Origin: Neorhizobium galegae | GTDB taxonomy: Bacteria > Pseudomonadota > Alphaproteobacteria > Rhizobiales > Rhizobiaceae | Length of the DNA: 64,000 nucleotides | Direction of reading: 5' to 3' | Assembly (NCBI RefSeq): GCF_021391675.1 | Contig: NZ_CP090096.1 | Location: 620,001 to 684,000, forward strand | In this document: in pieces, positions 52,092 through 62,533 of the stretch | How positions within the stretch are numbered: position 1 is the first letter of the stretch | How the letters are laid out: the number at the start of each line of letters is the position of its first letter | Made by a program: the position numbers and the translations under genes | The notes under the pieces: model-generated | The model's input: the letters and a program-made list of their open reading frames with translations, nothing else | The model's database searches: none | Told to the model about the DNA's origin: nothing

Positions 52092-54196
52092 TCATGCCAT
52101 CAGGGCCGTCATGATCCGATCGCGGGTCATCGGCATATGATGAATGCGCGTGCCGAGGGCATGGGCGACCGCATTGCCGATGGCGGCTGCCGTTGGACCA
52201 CCTGCGCATTCACCGACGCCGAGCGGCGGGCATTCACTGGCTTCGACAAGCTCGACGCGAATCTCGGGTATCTGCGAAAAGCGGATGACCGGATAACTTT
52301 CCCAGTCGAGCGTCGCGATACCCTGCGGACCGAAGCGGACCTCCTCGATCAGCGTCCAGCTGATGGCCTGGACGATATTGCCTTCGATCTGGTTGAGAAT
52401 TCCGTTGGGATTGATGGCGAGCCCGGCGTCGATGGCGCACCAGATATCCGTGACCCGCACTGCCTCGTCCACATCGACGGCGGCGACGACCGCCGCATAG
52501 GCCGAAGAATTCTTGTAGCGGGCGAGGCCGATACCCAGCCCGCTGCCCGCCCCCCGGCATCGCGGGATGACCAGTTCGCCATCGCGGCCGCTTTCTCGAG
52601 GACGCGACGGGCGCGAGGGTCGGAAAGGATGGCCAGCCGGTATGCAACCGGATCTTCGCCTGCTTGCCCGGCCAGATCATCGAGAAGGCCTTCGATGGCG
52701 AAGACGTTCAGCGTCGCTCCGAGGCCGCGCAATGACGAGGTCCGTACCGGCACGTCGTGGATCAGATGCAATTCGATCCGCTTCGGGCCGATGTCGTAAA
52801 GGGGAATGCCGTTGCGGGCAGCTCCGCCGCCGCGTTCAAGCGGAATGTCGAAGGGCTTGCGGTCAGGTGGCGGCGTCTTCATGGCGTGGGCGGCAAGCAG
52901 GCTGGCGCCGCCGACACCGGGCCGCTGGCCGTGGGTGGCACTCCAGATTTCCGTAGTCCAGTCGACGGGCCGGCCGGCCGCGTTCAATCCTGCATGGACG
53001 GCGACGGTCATGGCCGAGGAGAGAGGCTCGTAGCCAAATTCCTCTTCGCGCCGCCACATGAGGCGGATCGGCTGATCGGGCAGCGCGAGTGCCACGAGAG
53101 CAGTATCCAAGGCGGCGTCGTCGGCACCGTTATGGCCATAACAGCCGGCACCCTGGACATGATGACAGGCAACCGCGTCGAGCGAAAATCCGACCGTTCT
53201 TGCGATATTCTCCCGCAGCGGGTGCATGCCTTGTGCATGGGACCAGACGGCAAGGATGCCGTCACGGTAGAGCGCGATCGCGCAGGAGGGCGCGATGGAG
53301 CCGTGCGAAAGGAACGGGCGGGTGAAGCGCGCGGAGACACGATTCGTCGCCAGCTCCGGCGGAGGATCGCCCATGAGACGATCGTCCGCGGGCTGGGAGG
53401 CGACCCAGTCTGGCGTTGCCTGTTCGGGCGAGAGACTGAGGGCATTGTCCCAGACGGCGCCTTCCGTTGCAGCCACGGCGGCAGCGCGGACCGCGGTCTC
53501 GTCGGTGCCGACGAACGCCACGAAATTGTTGAGGCGAACGATGCGAACCCCGCCTCCCGCTCTGCGCCGGATGATTTTCTCATCCAGTTGCAGAAGCACC
53601 GCGCCCGGCCCGGGCTGGCGCAGTGTCCGCGCGTGCAGCATTCCCGGAAGCATCATATCCTGGATGAAGCCGGATCCGGTGAGTTTTGCCGGCAGGTCCA
53701 GCCGTGGGACAGATCTGCCGACGAGGCGGTGAGCGCTTTGGGGTTTTGGCGGAACCGTGCCGGTGGCTTCGGCGGAAAGGTCGAGTTCTCCAGCAATGTT
53801 CCAATAGTCGATGCCGCTCGGTGCACCGTTCTTCAAGAAGGCGCCGTCCGCGACCGTCAGCTCGTCGGGTGCCGCATTCAGGCGCAGCGCCGCCCGCGCC
53901 AATGCAAGCGCACGGACTTCCGCCGCGACAAGGCGGATCGCAGCACCGGAATGCTCGATGGACCAGCTCGAGGCGGTATAACCTTCGCCTGGACCTTCGA
54001 CGCTGTTGCCGGACATCATCCGCACTTGATCAATGCGAAGATCCAGTTCCTCCGCCGCGATCTGCGCAAGCGCCGTCAGCACGCCCTGGCCGAGTTCCAC
54101 CTTGCCGGTGCCGATCCGCACCGTGTGGTCGTCCTGAAAGCGAAGCCAGCGGTCGAGCCGGGGATTGTCCTTCAGGCTGAAGGTAAGAGCGGTCAT
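52092..54196 (-). pseudogene. Molybdenum hydroxylase large subunit (IorB-like), one-base frameshift
   Basis: Large catalytic subunit of the isoquinoline-1-oxidoreductase/aldehyde-dehydrogenase type. It starts directly with the permuted segment VRIGTGKVELGQGVLTALAQIAAEELDL at residues 26-53. The first 560 or so codons are open, to a run of six C on the plus strand (52550-52555). One more base there would restore RDAGGAGSGLGIGLARY, and the frame then runs through DEAVRVTDIWCAIDAGLAINPNG and GVGECAGGP, with the catalytic Glu, to the end at 52092. Restored length is about 700 residues. The lesion type matches that in the CoxM-like gene. It directly follows the iron-sulfur subunit gene. Confidence 0.87.
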
Positions 54197-54675
54197 CAGG
54201 CTACCTTCTCACGCATGTCGGCTGCCGCCTTCAGCACGGCGCGCAAAATGCGGGGGTGGGAGCCACAGCGGCAGAGATTTGCGTCGAGCGCTGCGGCGAT
54301 TTCGGCCCGCGTCGGGTCGGGATTGTGATCGAGGAAAGCCTTTGCCGCGATGAGAATGCCCGATAGGCAATAACCGCATTGTCCTGCCTGCTCGTCGAGG
54401 AATGCCTGCTGCAGCGGATGCAATGCATCCGCCGAGCCCAAGCCTTCGACCGTGGTGATCGTGCGGCCGGAAAGCGTGCCGATCTCCCGGCTGCAGGAAT
54501 AGGCGGCAACGCCGTCGATCAGAACCATGCAGGCGCCGCATTGCTCCAATCCGCAGCCATACCGGCTGCCTTTCAGCCCCAGGTGATTGCGCAGCACGTC
54601 CAGAAGCGGCGCTGACGAAGGCACGTCCAGCTCATGCACCTGCCCATTGACATTGAGAGTGAGGCATTCGTTCAT
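54196..54675 (-). CDS. Molybdenum hydroxylase [2Fe-2S] subunit (IorA-like)
   Basis: Iron-sulfur subunit of 159 residues. The first cluster motif is YGCGLEQCGACMVLIDGVAAYSC, the second CGYCLSGILI with LCRCGSHPRI. GLEQCGAC rather than GxCGxC spacing is typical of two-subunit IorAB-type enzymes, which take electrons to a separate acceptor rather than FAD. The ATG at 54675 gives a normal family N-terminus; another ATG five codons upstream is possible. The stop overlaps the large-subunit ATG. Confidence 0.93.
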   Translation of the reverse strand: MNECLTLNVNGQVHELDVPSSAPLLDVLRNHLGLKGSRYGCGLEQCGACMVLIDGVAAYSCSREIGTLSGRTITTVEGLGSADALHPLQQAFLDEQAGQCGYCLSGILIAAKAFLDHNPDPTRAEIAAALDANLCRCGSHPRILRAVLKAAADMREKVA

Positions 54676-54788
54676 CCAGTTCAATTCCATCCTTGCGCCA
54701 GTATCTCCAAGTCCCGCCGAGAGGCGTCGCGGCCAGGTGATTGCGGCCGCGACACCGATAAGGCGCTACTGCGCCTGCGACGAGCAGC

Positions 54789-55762
54789 TTAGGTCGGCTC
54801 GACAAGCCCGGCCTTGACCAGCGGCTCGATCGACCGGATCTCGCGTTCGATCGAGCCGGCCATTTCGTCAGGCGAATTGACGACGGGGGTCAGTCCAAGC
54901 GACGCAAATTTCTTCTGTGCTGCCGGCGTATCGCTCCACTCCTTGATGGCTATATAGATCTTGCTCACGATCTCCTTGGGCATCCCTTTTGGGCCGACAG
55001 CGCCGAACCAGAGGGTCTGCTCGTAGCCGTTGAGACCCTGTTCTGCGACGGTCTGCACCTCGGGCAGTTCCGGAATCCGCTTGGCCGAGGTAACCGCAAG
55101 CCCACGGATTTTCGCCTCGCGGATATGAGGGAGATAGTTGGACGGGGCGTCGAGCGCGAAGTGGATGTGCCCGCCCAGCAGGTCGGCCAGCAGCGGCGGC
55201 GAACCCTTGTAGGGAATATGGTTGATCTGCACGCCGGCCATCTGGCCGATGATCGCAGCGGCTATATGCCCCTTGGTCCCCGCACCCGGATTTCCAATAT
55301 TCAACTTTCCAGGGTTTGCCTTTGCATAGGCGATGAGTTCCTGGACCGATTTCGCCGGAGCCGAAGCGCTTGCGCTGAGCAGCGCCGGGCTTTCTGCGAC
55401 AATCGAGATCGGTGTGAAGTCCACCTGCGGATCGTATGCAAGGTTCTTTTGCACCACCTTGTTAGCCGCAATCGGCGCGCTGCCGCTGATCATGATCGTG
55501 TAGCCGTCGGGCGCGGCGCGTGTGAGCCGGCCGCCGGCCAGGGCCCGGCTGCGCCGGCATGGTTCTCGATGACGAATTGCTGGCCGTATTTGGCCGTCAA
55601 TGCGTCCGCGACCAGCCGGGCAATTATGTCACTGGTGCCACCCGGAGGATAAGCCGAGATCACCACCACCGATTTGCTCGGCCAACTGTCGGCCAGCGCA
55701 ATTCCTCTGGACGCCAGCATGGCAGCTGTCCCGCCCAATACGATAAATTCCCGCCTGTTCAT
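54789..55762 (-). pseudogene. Tripartite tricarboxylate transporter binding protein (TctC), one-base frameshift
   Basis: Bug/TctC-type periplasmic receptor. From the ATG at 55762 the signal MNRREFIVLGGTAAMLASRG (twin-arginine-like) leads into PSKSVVVISAYPPGGTSDIIARLVAD, a TctC hallmark. The frame breaks after NHAGAAG at 55544-55546, where GGG would need to be GGGG. Restoring a G gives AGALAGGRLTRAAPDGYTIMI, the expected sequence. The rest (NIGNPGAGTKGHIA, HIPYKGSPPLLADLLGGHI) is intact to 54789. Restored length is about 324 residues, normal for the family. Confidence 0.87.
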
Positions 55763-55896
55763 TACACGTCTCCTCCCACCCGTTGAATCGAGTTCTATAG
55801 GCGCAACACTATCGTGCCGGATTGCGACCGCGAACCTCTGACTGAGACCATTCCGCTGCTTGGAATGGTCCGCTCGATCGCAAGCCTTGATGGCCG
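55763..55896. other. Spacer before tctC
   Basis: About 130 bases between the NTF2-fold gene and tctC. AGGAG-like sequence precedes the tctC ATG. No terminator was recognised, so tctC may be transcribed with the genes upstream. Confidence 0.3.
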
Positions 55897-56520
55897 TCAT
55901 TCCATGCCGGCAAGCCAGCGTTCCTCGCCCTCATGAAAAGCGCCGAGTTGGTCCGGCCGATCGTCGCCCAGCAGATCGGATTTTACCGTCACCCCGCGCG
56001 TATGCTGGATATAAGCCAGGAACTTGTAGGAGGGACGCATCGTCGACAGGACGGACCAGTCGATGGGAAGTGTCTCTGCCGGGTTGACGGGCTTGGCGAT
56101 ATCCCTCTCGAACAGGACCTCGAAGGTGAGGAGCTTCCAGGTGCCGGCCTCCCGCACGGCGCGGGAGAAGAACCGGCAGAAGACATGAAGGTCGATCTCG
56201 ACGCCGTCAGGCCTTGCGCGATTGAAGATCATCGCCGGGCTTTCCACCGTTGCCCGGTCCCCAGTCACTTGCGCAAAGGCGGGAAAGACCCAGTGTTTGC
56301 TGTTTCCGGTCGCCTTCATCCACTCGCGCGTAGCGTCCACATAGGCCTGGCCGCCACGTCCCTCGTACCAGCTTGTCCGGATATAGGCGTCGCGATGGAA
56401 GCATGCGCTCATCACGTCGAAACGGCGCTGGTCACGGGCAAAGCGTTCGCGGCGCACGAGATCGAAGAGTTCTTCGCGGTCTAGAAGAGCCCGAAGGCGC
56501 CTGTCGTCGTCCGGTTGCAT
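55897..56520 (-). CDS. Nuclear transport factor 2 family protein (SnoaL-like)
   Basis: Protein of 207 residues with an NTF2-like domain. REELFDLVRRERFARDQRRFDVMSACFHRDAYIRTSWYEG is the usual alpha-helical start and metal/substrate-pocket region, and HVFCRFFSRAVREAGTWKLLTFEVLFERD the beta-sheet. Relatives include small subunits of ring-hydroxylating dioxygenases and polyketide cyclases. The ATG at 56520 has GAGGAGA upstream, and longer upstream frames only run antisense to tctA sequence. It sits between tctA and tctC, an unusual interruption, so it probably acts on the transported compound. Confidence 0.82.
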   Translation of the reverse strand: MQPDDDRRLRALLDREELFDLVRRERFARDQRRFDVMSACFHRDAYIRTSWYEGRGGQAYVDATREWMKATGNSKHWVFPAFAQVTGDRATVESPAMIFNRARPDGVEIDLHVFCRFFSRAVREAGTWKLLTFEVLFERDIAKPVNPAETLPIDWSVLSTMRPSYKFLAYIQHTRGVTVKSDLLGDDRPDQLGAFHEGEERWLAGME

Positions 56521-56567
56521 AAGGGTCTCCTCAAAGTTGGTGCGTATATGGATGCGTGCTGTAGCGA

Positions 56568-58073
56568 TCAGTCGACTTCCTGCAGCCCTTCCTCGCGCAC
56601 TTTGCGAAAGCGCGGCGACACGATCGACAGGAGTAGCAGGGCGGCGACGACCAATGTTCCGAGACTGAGGGGGCTCGTGAAGAAGACGCTTGCATCTCCA
56701 TGGGAGATCAGCAGCGTCCGGCGCAGATATTCTTCCGCCATGGGACCAAGGATCATGGCCAGGATGAGCGGCGCGGGCTCTGCTCCCATCCTCTTGAAGA
56801 AATATCCGAGCACGCCGAACAGCGCCATCATGTACACGTCGAAAACGCTGTTGTTGATGCTGTAGACGCCGATTGCCATGAAGACGCAGATCGTCGGGAA
56901 CAGAAAGTGGTATGGCACCGAAATCAGCTTTGCCCACATGCCCACGAGCGGAAGGTTCAGGAACAGCAACATCAGATTGCCAAGCCACATCGAGACGACC
57001 AGGCCCCAGAACAGGGCAGGCTGCTGAGACAGGATTTCCGGCCCGGGCTGGACGCCCTGAACGACCAGCGCTCCGATCATCAGAGCCATGGTCGCGGTTC
57101 CCGGAAGGCCGAGCGTCAGCATCGGTATGAAGCAGGTTTGCGCCGCGGCGTTGTTCGCGGCCTCTGGTGCGGCTACCCCCTCGATCGCACCCTTGCCGAA
57201 TTGCTCGGGATGTTTCGAGATCTTCTTCTCCAGCGCATATGCCGAGAAGGACGCGAGCAGGACGCCGGCGCCGGGCAAGACTCCGAGCAGCACCCCGATA
57301 CCGGTGCCGCGCAGGATCGGCGCGGACATCCGGCGCCAGTCCTCGGCCGTCGGGAACAGGCTGCTGACGGGCGCGACCCCGACCACCCGCAAACGCTCGT
57401 TTTCCAGGTTCATGAGGACGTCGCCCAGACCGAATATGCCCGTGGCGACGACGACGAAATCCAACCCGTCGAGCAGGTAGGGCGAGCCGAACGTATACCG
57501 CGCGGCCCCTGTATTGATGTCGGTTCCGATCATTCCGAGGGTGATGCCGAACAGAGCCATGCCGAAGGCTGTCAGGAGCGATCCGCTGGTCAGCACCATC
57601 GAGGTGATAAGGCCGAGCATGATAAGCGAGAAATACTCCGCCGGCCCGAAGGTGAGGGCCAGACTTGCCAGCAGTGGCGCTGCTATCACGATGAAAAGCG
57701 TTCCCACCGTGCCGGCGAAGAAGCTGCCGATGGCGGCCGCCGCCAGCGCGCGCCCGGCTTTGCCCTGCTTCGCCATCTGGTGTCCGTCGAGCGTGGTGAC
57801 GACGGATGAAGCTTCTCCTGGAAGATTCATCAGGATCGCAGTCGTTGAGCCTCCATATTGCGATCCGTAGAAGATGCCCGCCAGCATGATCAGCGCTGTA
57901 TCGACCGGCAGCCCGAACGTGAACGGCAGGAGCATGGAAATGGTCGCGATCGGCCCGAGACCGGGCAGGACGCCCACTGCGGTGCCAAGAAGTACACCCG
58001 CAAAACAATAGGCGAAATTGGACAGCGTCGTTGCCGTCGAAAACCCCAGGAGAAGTCCATTGAAAATGTCCAT
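56568..58073 (-). CDS. tctA: Tripartite tricarboxylate transporter large permease (TctA)
   Basis: Integral membrane protein of 501 residues with about 12 helices. The motif [39 protein letters not shown] is the family signature, and [37 protein letters not shown] its repeat in the second half. With TctB and TctC it imports carboxylates. It begins 18 bp after tctB. Confidence 0.94.
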   Translation of the reverse strand: MDIFNGLLLGFSTATTLSNFAYCFAGVLLGTAVGVLPGLGPIATISMLLPFTFGLPVDTALIMLAGIFYGSQYGGSTTAILMNLPGEASSVVTTLDGHQMAKQGKAGRALAAAAIGSFFAGTVGTLFIVIAAPLLASLALTFGPAEYFSLIMLGLITSMVLTSGSLLTAFGMALFGITLGMIGTDINTGAARYTFGSPYLLDGLDFVVVATGIFGLGDVLMNLENERLRVVGVAPVSSLFPTAEDWRRMSAPILRGTGIGVLLGVLPGAGVLLASFSAYALEKKISKHPEQFGKGAIEGVAAPEAANNAAAQTCFIPMLTLGLPGTATMALMIGALVVQGVQPGPEILSQQPALFWGLVVSMWLGNLMLLFLNLPLVGMWAKLISVPYHFLFPTICVFMAIGVYSINNSVFDVYMMALFGVLGYFFKRMGAEPAPLILAMILGPMAEEYLRRTLLISHGDASVFFTSPLSLGTLVVAALLLLSIVSPRFRKVREEGLQEVD

Positions 58074-58091
58074 GTCAATCCTGCAAAGCGG

Positions 58092-58553
58092 TTAGAAACC
58101 GAGAACCCGTAGCCAGCTTCCCACGATGGGGATGGGTAGGCCGAGGAGTTCGATGAAGACGACGGAGCAGAGCGCGGCAAAGGCGAGAGACCCTGCGACG
58201 GCCTTCCATCCGATGTGAAACTTGATGCTCGTCGCCGCGGTCAAGACCGTCAGCAGGAGAATGGCCAGCGGCAACCCGAGGGTCTCGACCGCCAGCCCGA
58301 AAATCACGACCGCACCGGGGATCAGCAAGAGCGGCTTCCACCGAATGGCTGGCAGTATTTCCGGCTGGACGAATTTCGAACGAAAGAGGACGAGGAGGCC
58401 CGTCAACACCAGCAAGCTCGAAATGATGACAGGAAAATAACCCGGCCCCATCCGACCTGATGTGCCGAATGGGTAACTCATCGCAACTGAAACGGACACG
58501 ACACCAAAAACAACGAAAAAGAGTCCCAGTAGAACGTCTTGGCTCAGCTTCAT
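58092..58553 (-). CDS. tctB: Tripartite tricarboxylate transporter small permease (TctB)
   Basis: Membrane protein of 153 residues with four helices. The N-terminal LGLFFVVFGVVSVSVAMSYPFGTSGRMGPGYFPVI is the TctB signature, including the MGPGYFP motif. It is the first gene of the tctB-tctA-NTF2-tctC-iorAB gene order. Its promoter would lie in 58554-58792. Confidence 0.92.
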   Translation of the reverse strand: MKLSQDVLLGLFFVVFGVVSVSVAMSYPFGTSGRMGPGYFPVIISSLLVLTGLLVLFRSKFVQPEILPAIRWKPLLLIPGAVVIFGLAVETLGLPLAILLLTVLTAATSIKFHIGWKAVAGSLAFAALCSVVFIELLGLPIPIVGSWLRVLGF

Positions 58554-58792
58554 CCGAGGCTCCCATCCAAAAGTTGTTCATGCGATTTGCCATTTTGCGC
58601 GCGCTGATTTGTCTGTTCAACAAGCGAACCAATCTCCTCGCGAGGTCGCAGACATTCACAATACAAAGCCGGCTCAAGCTGGCAATGTCGCAGGCAACCT
58701 GTTTCGCCAGACGATTGACCAATGATGCGGAAGCAGCGGGAAGGCAGCGCCTGAAGGCGCCGCCGCCTCTGAAATATCTGCGGCTTCAGCGG
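58554..58792. promoter_or_regulatory. Spacer upstream of the tct operon
   Basis: About 240 bases between the SDR gene stop and tctB, moderately AT-rich near 58580-58690. It probably contains the tct/ior promoter. No decamer of the TetR-operator type was found here. Confidence 0.3.
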
Positions 58793-59554
58793 CTAGAGAT
58801 GGCGGCCTTCGTCGACCGGTATGACGATTCCCGTCGAACTGGTGAGGTTGACGATGCAGGCGGTCACTGCCCGCGCGACATCGTCGGGAGTGGTGATCCT
58901 GGCGAGTGGAAGTCGTTCCGCGACTTTTTGCAGCTGGTCCCGGGTACGGTGTGGAACAAAATCCGTATCCACGCCAGCGGGCGAAACGGAGAAAACTCGA
59001 ACTTTGGGTGCCAGCACCTTGGCGAGGGCAATTGTGAGCGCATCCAATCCGCCCTTCGCCGCAATATAGGCCAGGCTGCTTCCCACACCGGTCCGGGCCG
59101 CAATGGAGGAGATATTGACGACGGCGGCGTTGTTGCCTTGCTCCAGCATCGGGCGGAATGCACGAACCATCGCGAAGGGGCCTCTGAGGTTTATCGCTAC
59201 CGCGCGATCGAATATGTCGTCGGTGAGCGCGTCGAGGTCGTTTGCCGCGACCGGGGTTGTCGCACCCCCGCAGTTGATCAGGGCATCGAGGCTACCGAAT
59301 TTTTCCCCGACGGCGACGGACGCCTCGGTGACGGATGCCGGATCATCGATCGCGATGCGCAGGGCGCTGTGGCCGCTGCCTTGAAGGCTTTGGACGACGT
59401 CAGCGGCCATCTCCGGGCGGCTGTTGTAGCCGACCACGATGGTGGTGCCCATGCGGGCGAGCCGCGCGGCGATCGCGCGCCCGATCCCGCTGTTTCCACC
59501 GGTCACGAGCGCAACTCTTGGAACTGCCAGTTCCGGAACTTCGATCAGTGGCAT
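58793..59554 (-). CDS. Short-chain dehydrogenase/reductase (SDR)
   Basis: NAD(P)-dependent oxidoreductase of 253 residues. TGGNSGIGRAIA near residue 18 is the cofactor motif. Ser in VNISSIA and YIAAK (Tyr and Lys) form the catalytic set, and ALINCGGATTP stands where NNAG is usual. Oxidation or reduction of an alcohol/ketone intermediate of the pathway is likely. Its stop is followed by the tct spacer, and the aldolase gene lies upstream on the same strand. Confidence 0.9.
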   Translation of the reverse strand: MPLIEVPELAVPRVALVTGGNSGIGRAIAARLARMGTTIVVGYNSRPEMAADVVQSLQGSGHSALRIAIDDPASVTEASVAVGEKFGSLDALINCGGATTPVAANDLDALTDDIFDRAVAINLRGPFAMVRAFRPMLEQGNNAAVVNISSIAARTGVGSSLAYIAAKGGLDALTIALAKVLAPKVRVFSVSPAGVDTDFVPHRTRDQLQKVAERLPLARITTPDDVARAVTACIVNLTSSTGIVIPVDEGRHL

Positions 59555-59587
59555 TTTTCCTCCCGAAAAGACCTGCCGACAATGAAT

Positions 59588-60361
59588 TTAAGCCGAGTAT
59601 TCCTTGAGAGCGGCGGCGGCGGCCGATCGGATGAAGCCATGGTCGCTCGACACCAACATCGCACTCGCGCCGAGTTCGGCCGCAAAATTGAAGTCGGCCT
59701 TGCTGGTCGGCAGCATCATGAGCGGAATATCGGCCTCTCGTGCCGCTGCCGCGATCTGCCTGCTTGTTTCCGCCACCTTGATGCCGGCCTGCGGATCGCC
59801 TCGGTATGCTGCAGTCAGATCTCCCCGGCCGATGAACAAAGCGTCTATGCCGTCTACCCTGGCGATATCCGCCGTCCGGTCAACGGCTTCGAAATCTTCG
59901 ATCATGGCGATACAGGCGACCTGGCTGTCCTGCAGCGACATATGATGCACCGCCTCAACACTTCCCCAATTGCTGGCGCGCGTCAGCCCGGCAAAACCTC
60001 GGCTGCCTCCCGTATATCGGCAGCTGCGTGCGATTGCCCGAGCCTTTTCGACCGTGTTTACATGTGGGACCATGATCCCCATCGCGCCCGAATCGAGCGC
60101 CGACAGGATGTTTGCTTCGCTGAATTCGGCGATGCGCACCACGGGCGCGATATTCGATGCGCGAGCGGCAAAGATCATCAGGTCGGTCATGTCGCGCCCG
60201 AGCGCGGCATGCTCCTGGTCGATAACCACGAAATCATAGCCGATCGCCCCCAATATCTCGACCACCTGCGTCGTGGGAAGCTTGAGGAATGTGCCGAGCA
60301 TCCGTTGGCGCGTCAGCAGTCGTTCACGGAATGCGGTAAAATCGGGACGCTGTTCTGTCAT
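59588..60361 (-). CDS. HpcH/HpaI family aldolase
   Basis: Class II pyruvate aldolase of 257 residues. His51 in DFVVIDQEHAALG is the catalytic base. The metal ligands are expected in CIAMIEDFEAVD and LFIGRGDLTAAY, and an Arg-rich start segment is present. Members split 4-hydroxy-2-oxo acids into pyruvate and an aldehyde, often the last step after aromatic ring cleavage. It is 33 bp upstream of the SDR gene on the same strand and diverges from the BKACE gene. Confidence 0.9.
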   Translation of the reverse strand: MTEQRPDFTAFRERLLTRQRMLGTFLKLPTTQVVEILGAIGYDFVVIDQEHAALGRDMTDLMIFAARASNIAPVVRIAEFSEANILSALDSGAMGIMVPHVNTVEKARAIARSCRYTGGSRGFAGLTRASNWGSVEAVHHMSLQDSQVACIAMIEDFEAVDRTADIARVDGIDALFIGRGDLTAAYRGDPQAGIKVAETSRQIAAAAREADIPLMMLPTSKADFNFAAELGASAMLVSSDHGFIRSAAAAALKEYSA

Positions 60362-60581
60362 CTGGCCACCTTTCGATACCGATCCCTAGCTATTCCCATG
60401 CCAGGAGCGAAGGCAATTGCGGTCCCGTTTCTCCCTGCGAAACATCTCCCACGCGGCTGGCGTTTCTTCTCGCGAAACGGGCGGCGATAACGATTGTGAT
60501 CGGCAGCTTCGGGTGCGAGCCAATGTCTCAGGACAGTGCGACTTCATTCGCGCGTGACGCTCAACGAGGAACACATAAGCC
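60362..60581. promoter_or_regulatory. Divergent promoter region between aldolase and BKACE genes
   Basis: A 220-bp spacer between oppositely transcribed genes, so promoters for both units are expected. No operator-like repeat was recognised. Confidence 0.3.
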
Positions 60582-61475
60582 TTGGCCAATCCGACCATCA
60601 TAAGCTGCGCCGTCACAGGCAATATCACGACGATCGATCAGACCCCCTATCTGCCGGTCACTCCGGAGCAGATCGCCGCTGCCTGCATCGATGCTGCGCG
60701 GGCGGGCGCTGCGATCGTTCATATCCATGTGAGGCATCCGGACGGCAGGCCAAGCATGGAGTTGCAGCATTATCGCGAGGTTGTCGAGCGCCTGCGGGCA
60801 GCGGACGAGGACGTGATCATCAACCTGACGACCGGCCCTGGCGGGCGGTTCGTCCCCAGCGAAGACGAACCGCGGATCGCTGCGCCGGGAACCACGCTGA
60901 TGCGACCGGAGCACCGGGTCGAACATATCGCTTTCCTGCGGCCGGAGATCTGCAGCCTCGATTTCAATACGATGTATTCCGGTTCTTCCGTGGTCATCAA
61001 TACGCCCCGCAATCTCGCGGTCATGGCGGACATCGTTCGCAATGCGGGCGTACTGCCGGAGATCGAGGTATTCGATACGGGAGACATCCAGCTCGCCAAT
61101 CAGTTCCTTCAGGAGGGGAGGCTGGCGGAGCCCGCGCTGTTCCAGATCGTGCTCGGAGTGCGTTACGGGGCAATCGCCACGCCGGAAACGCTGATGTACA
61201 TGAAATCGCTTCTGCCGGCAGGCGCTCATTGGGCGGCCTTTGGCGTGGGGCGCTGGGAGTTTTCGATGCTGGCGCAGGCCTGGCTTCTGGGCGGTCACGT
61301 TCGGGTCGGACTGGAGGATAACATCTATCTGGAGAAAGGCGTCCTCGCCTCAAGCAACACCGTGCTCGTGGAGAAGGCCGTGCGCATTTTAAGAGAGCTG
61401 GGAGGCACCATCGCGACCGCCGGCGAGGCGCGAGAAATTCTGGGGCTGAAGAAGCAGCTTCCGAAGCCACGCTAG
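60582..61475 (+). CDS. Beta-keto acid cleavage enzyme (BKACE/DUF849 family)
   Basis: Zinc-dependent enzyme of 297 residues related to 3-keto-5-aminohexanoate cleavage enzyme (Kce). Features are TGNITTIDQTPYLPVTPEQIA, the metal-binding AAIVHIHVRHPDGRPS (His-x-His), TTGPGG and NTMYSGSSVVINTPRN. The family condenses a beta-keto acid with acetyl-CoA, giving acetoacetate and a new CoA ester. The reading frame begins at TTG 60582 (MANPTII); no ATG is nearby. The gene is codirectional with the bicupin gene. Confidence 0.9.
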   Translation: MANPTIISCAVTGNITTIDQTPYLPVTPEQIAAACIDAARAGAAIVHIHVRHPDGRPSMELQHYREVVERLRAADEDVIINLTTGPGGRFVPSEDEPRIAAPGTTLMRPEHRVEHIAFLRPEICSLDFNTMYSGSSVVINTPRNLAVMADIVRNAGVLPEIEVFDTGDIQLANQFLQEGRLAEPALFQIVLGVRYGAIATPETLMYMKSLLPAGAHWAAFGVGRWEFSMLAQAWLLGGHVRVGLEDNIYLEKGVLASSNTVLVEKAVRILRELGGTIATAGEAREILGLKKQLPKPR

Positions 61476-61619
61476 ATCCTTCGGGCGGAGCATGCCACTC
61501 GGCCGGCTTCCCGGGAAGGCGGCCCGCAGCCCTGCCTTAATGCAATCCGGTTTCCTGTCGCGGAGCCAGACGATTTCGACTACGGCGCCAGCAATTCTGG
61601 CAGAAAAGCGGAGATGCCA

Positions 61620-62530
61620 ATGTACGTTCAGAGTGACCCACGATCCAATCTGTCCAACGCTGCGAAACCGGGCGGCACGAAGGTGCACAACAGCTATTTC
61701 GGCTCGCAGCTTGCCCTGTTCTACGAAACCGCGCCCCAGATCGCCGATGCCAACGGCGACACATGGATCAGCCGTGGGCAGAACTTTGTCGTCGCATACA
61801 GCAATGCGACAGAGGGCGGCATCTTCTCACGCCGGTCGCAGCCCGATGAATATGCCTTGATCATTCCCGACAAGGAGACCTCGGTCGAAATCACGACCGC
61901 GGAGGGAGCCACCGTCGTTCCGGGCTATTCCGTCGCCTTCGTGCCGCCGGGCGACAGCTCAATCCGGGTATCCACGGGCGGCAGCGTCGTTCGCCTTTTT
62001 ACACCAAAGTCGGAGGATCTGGCTGGCGCCGCTTCGAACGCGGATGCCTTCCTCGGAGAGCATCCCAATGTCCCCCCTTCGAAGCGTGGCCGGAGCCGCC
62101 CGGCGGGCTGAAGTTGAAGTGGTATACGCTGGAGGTTCCGGACGATCCGTCCCGGTTCGGGCGCATCTACCGCTCTACGACGTTCATGATCAACTATCTG
62201 TCGCCGCGCATCGGTCCTCGCGAGCGGGACAAGGTGTCCCCGCACCATCACGACGATTTCGAGCAGTGCTCGCTGGCGTTAAGCGGTTCCTTCACGCACC
62301 ATCTGCGCTGGCCCTGGACTACGAACATGAACATCTGGCGGGAGGACGAACATCTCTACTGCGAATCGCCGTCGATCTGCGTTATCCCGCCGCCAGCGAT
62401 CCACACGACAACCGCTGAATCCGCCGGCGTAAATCAACTGGTGGACATCTTCGCGCCGCCGCGGATGGATTTTTCGCAAAAGCCCGGCTGGGTCCTCAAC
62501 GCAGACGATTACCCGATGCCCCAGGTCTAG
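61620..62530 (+). pseudogene. Two-domain cupin protein, one-base frameshift
   Basis: N-terminal half from the ATG at 61620 (MYVQSDPRSNLSNAAKPGGTKVHNSY) through a cupin-like region ([18 protein letters not shown]) to a break at a run of six C (62072-62077). One more C would join it as [26 protein letters not shown]. The second cupin follows, with a clear metal site [19 protein letters not shown] and a later His in PPPAIHTTT. About 303 residues would result. Such bicupins act as isomerases, decarboxylases or dioxygenases. The activity here is unknown. Confidence 0.78.
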
Positions 62531-62533
62531 CCG

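Noticed and set aside
56521..58008. Minus-strand open frame that extends the NTF2-fold gene upstream by about 500 codons
   Set aside because: The extension runs in the wrong register through tctA, on the same strand, with no family similarity. The NTF2 gene has its own RBS and ATG at 56520.
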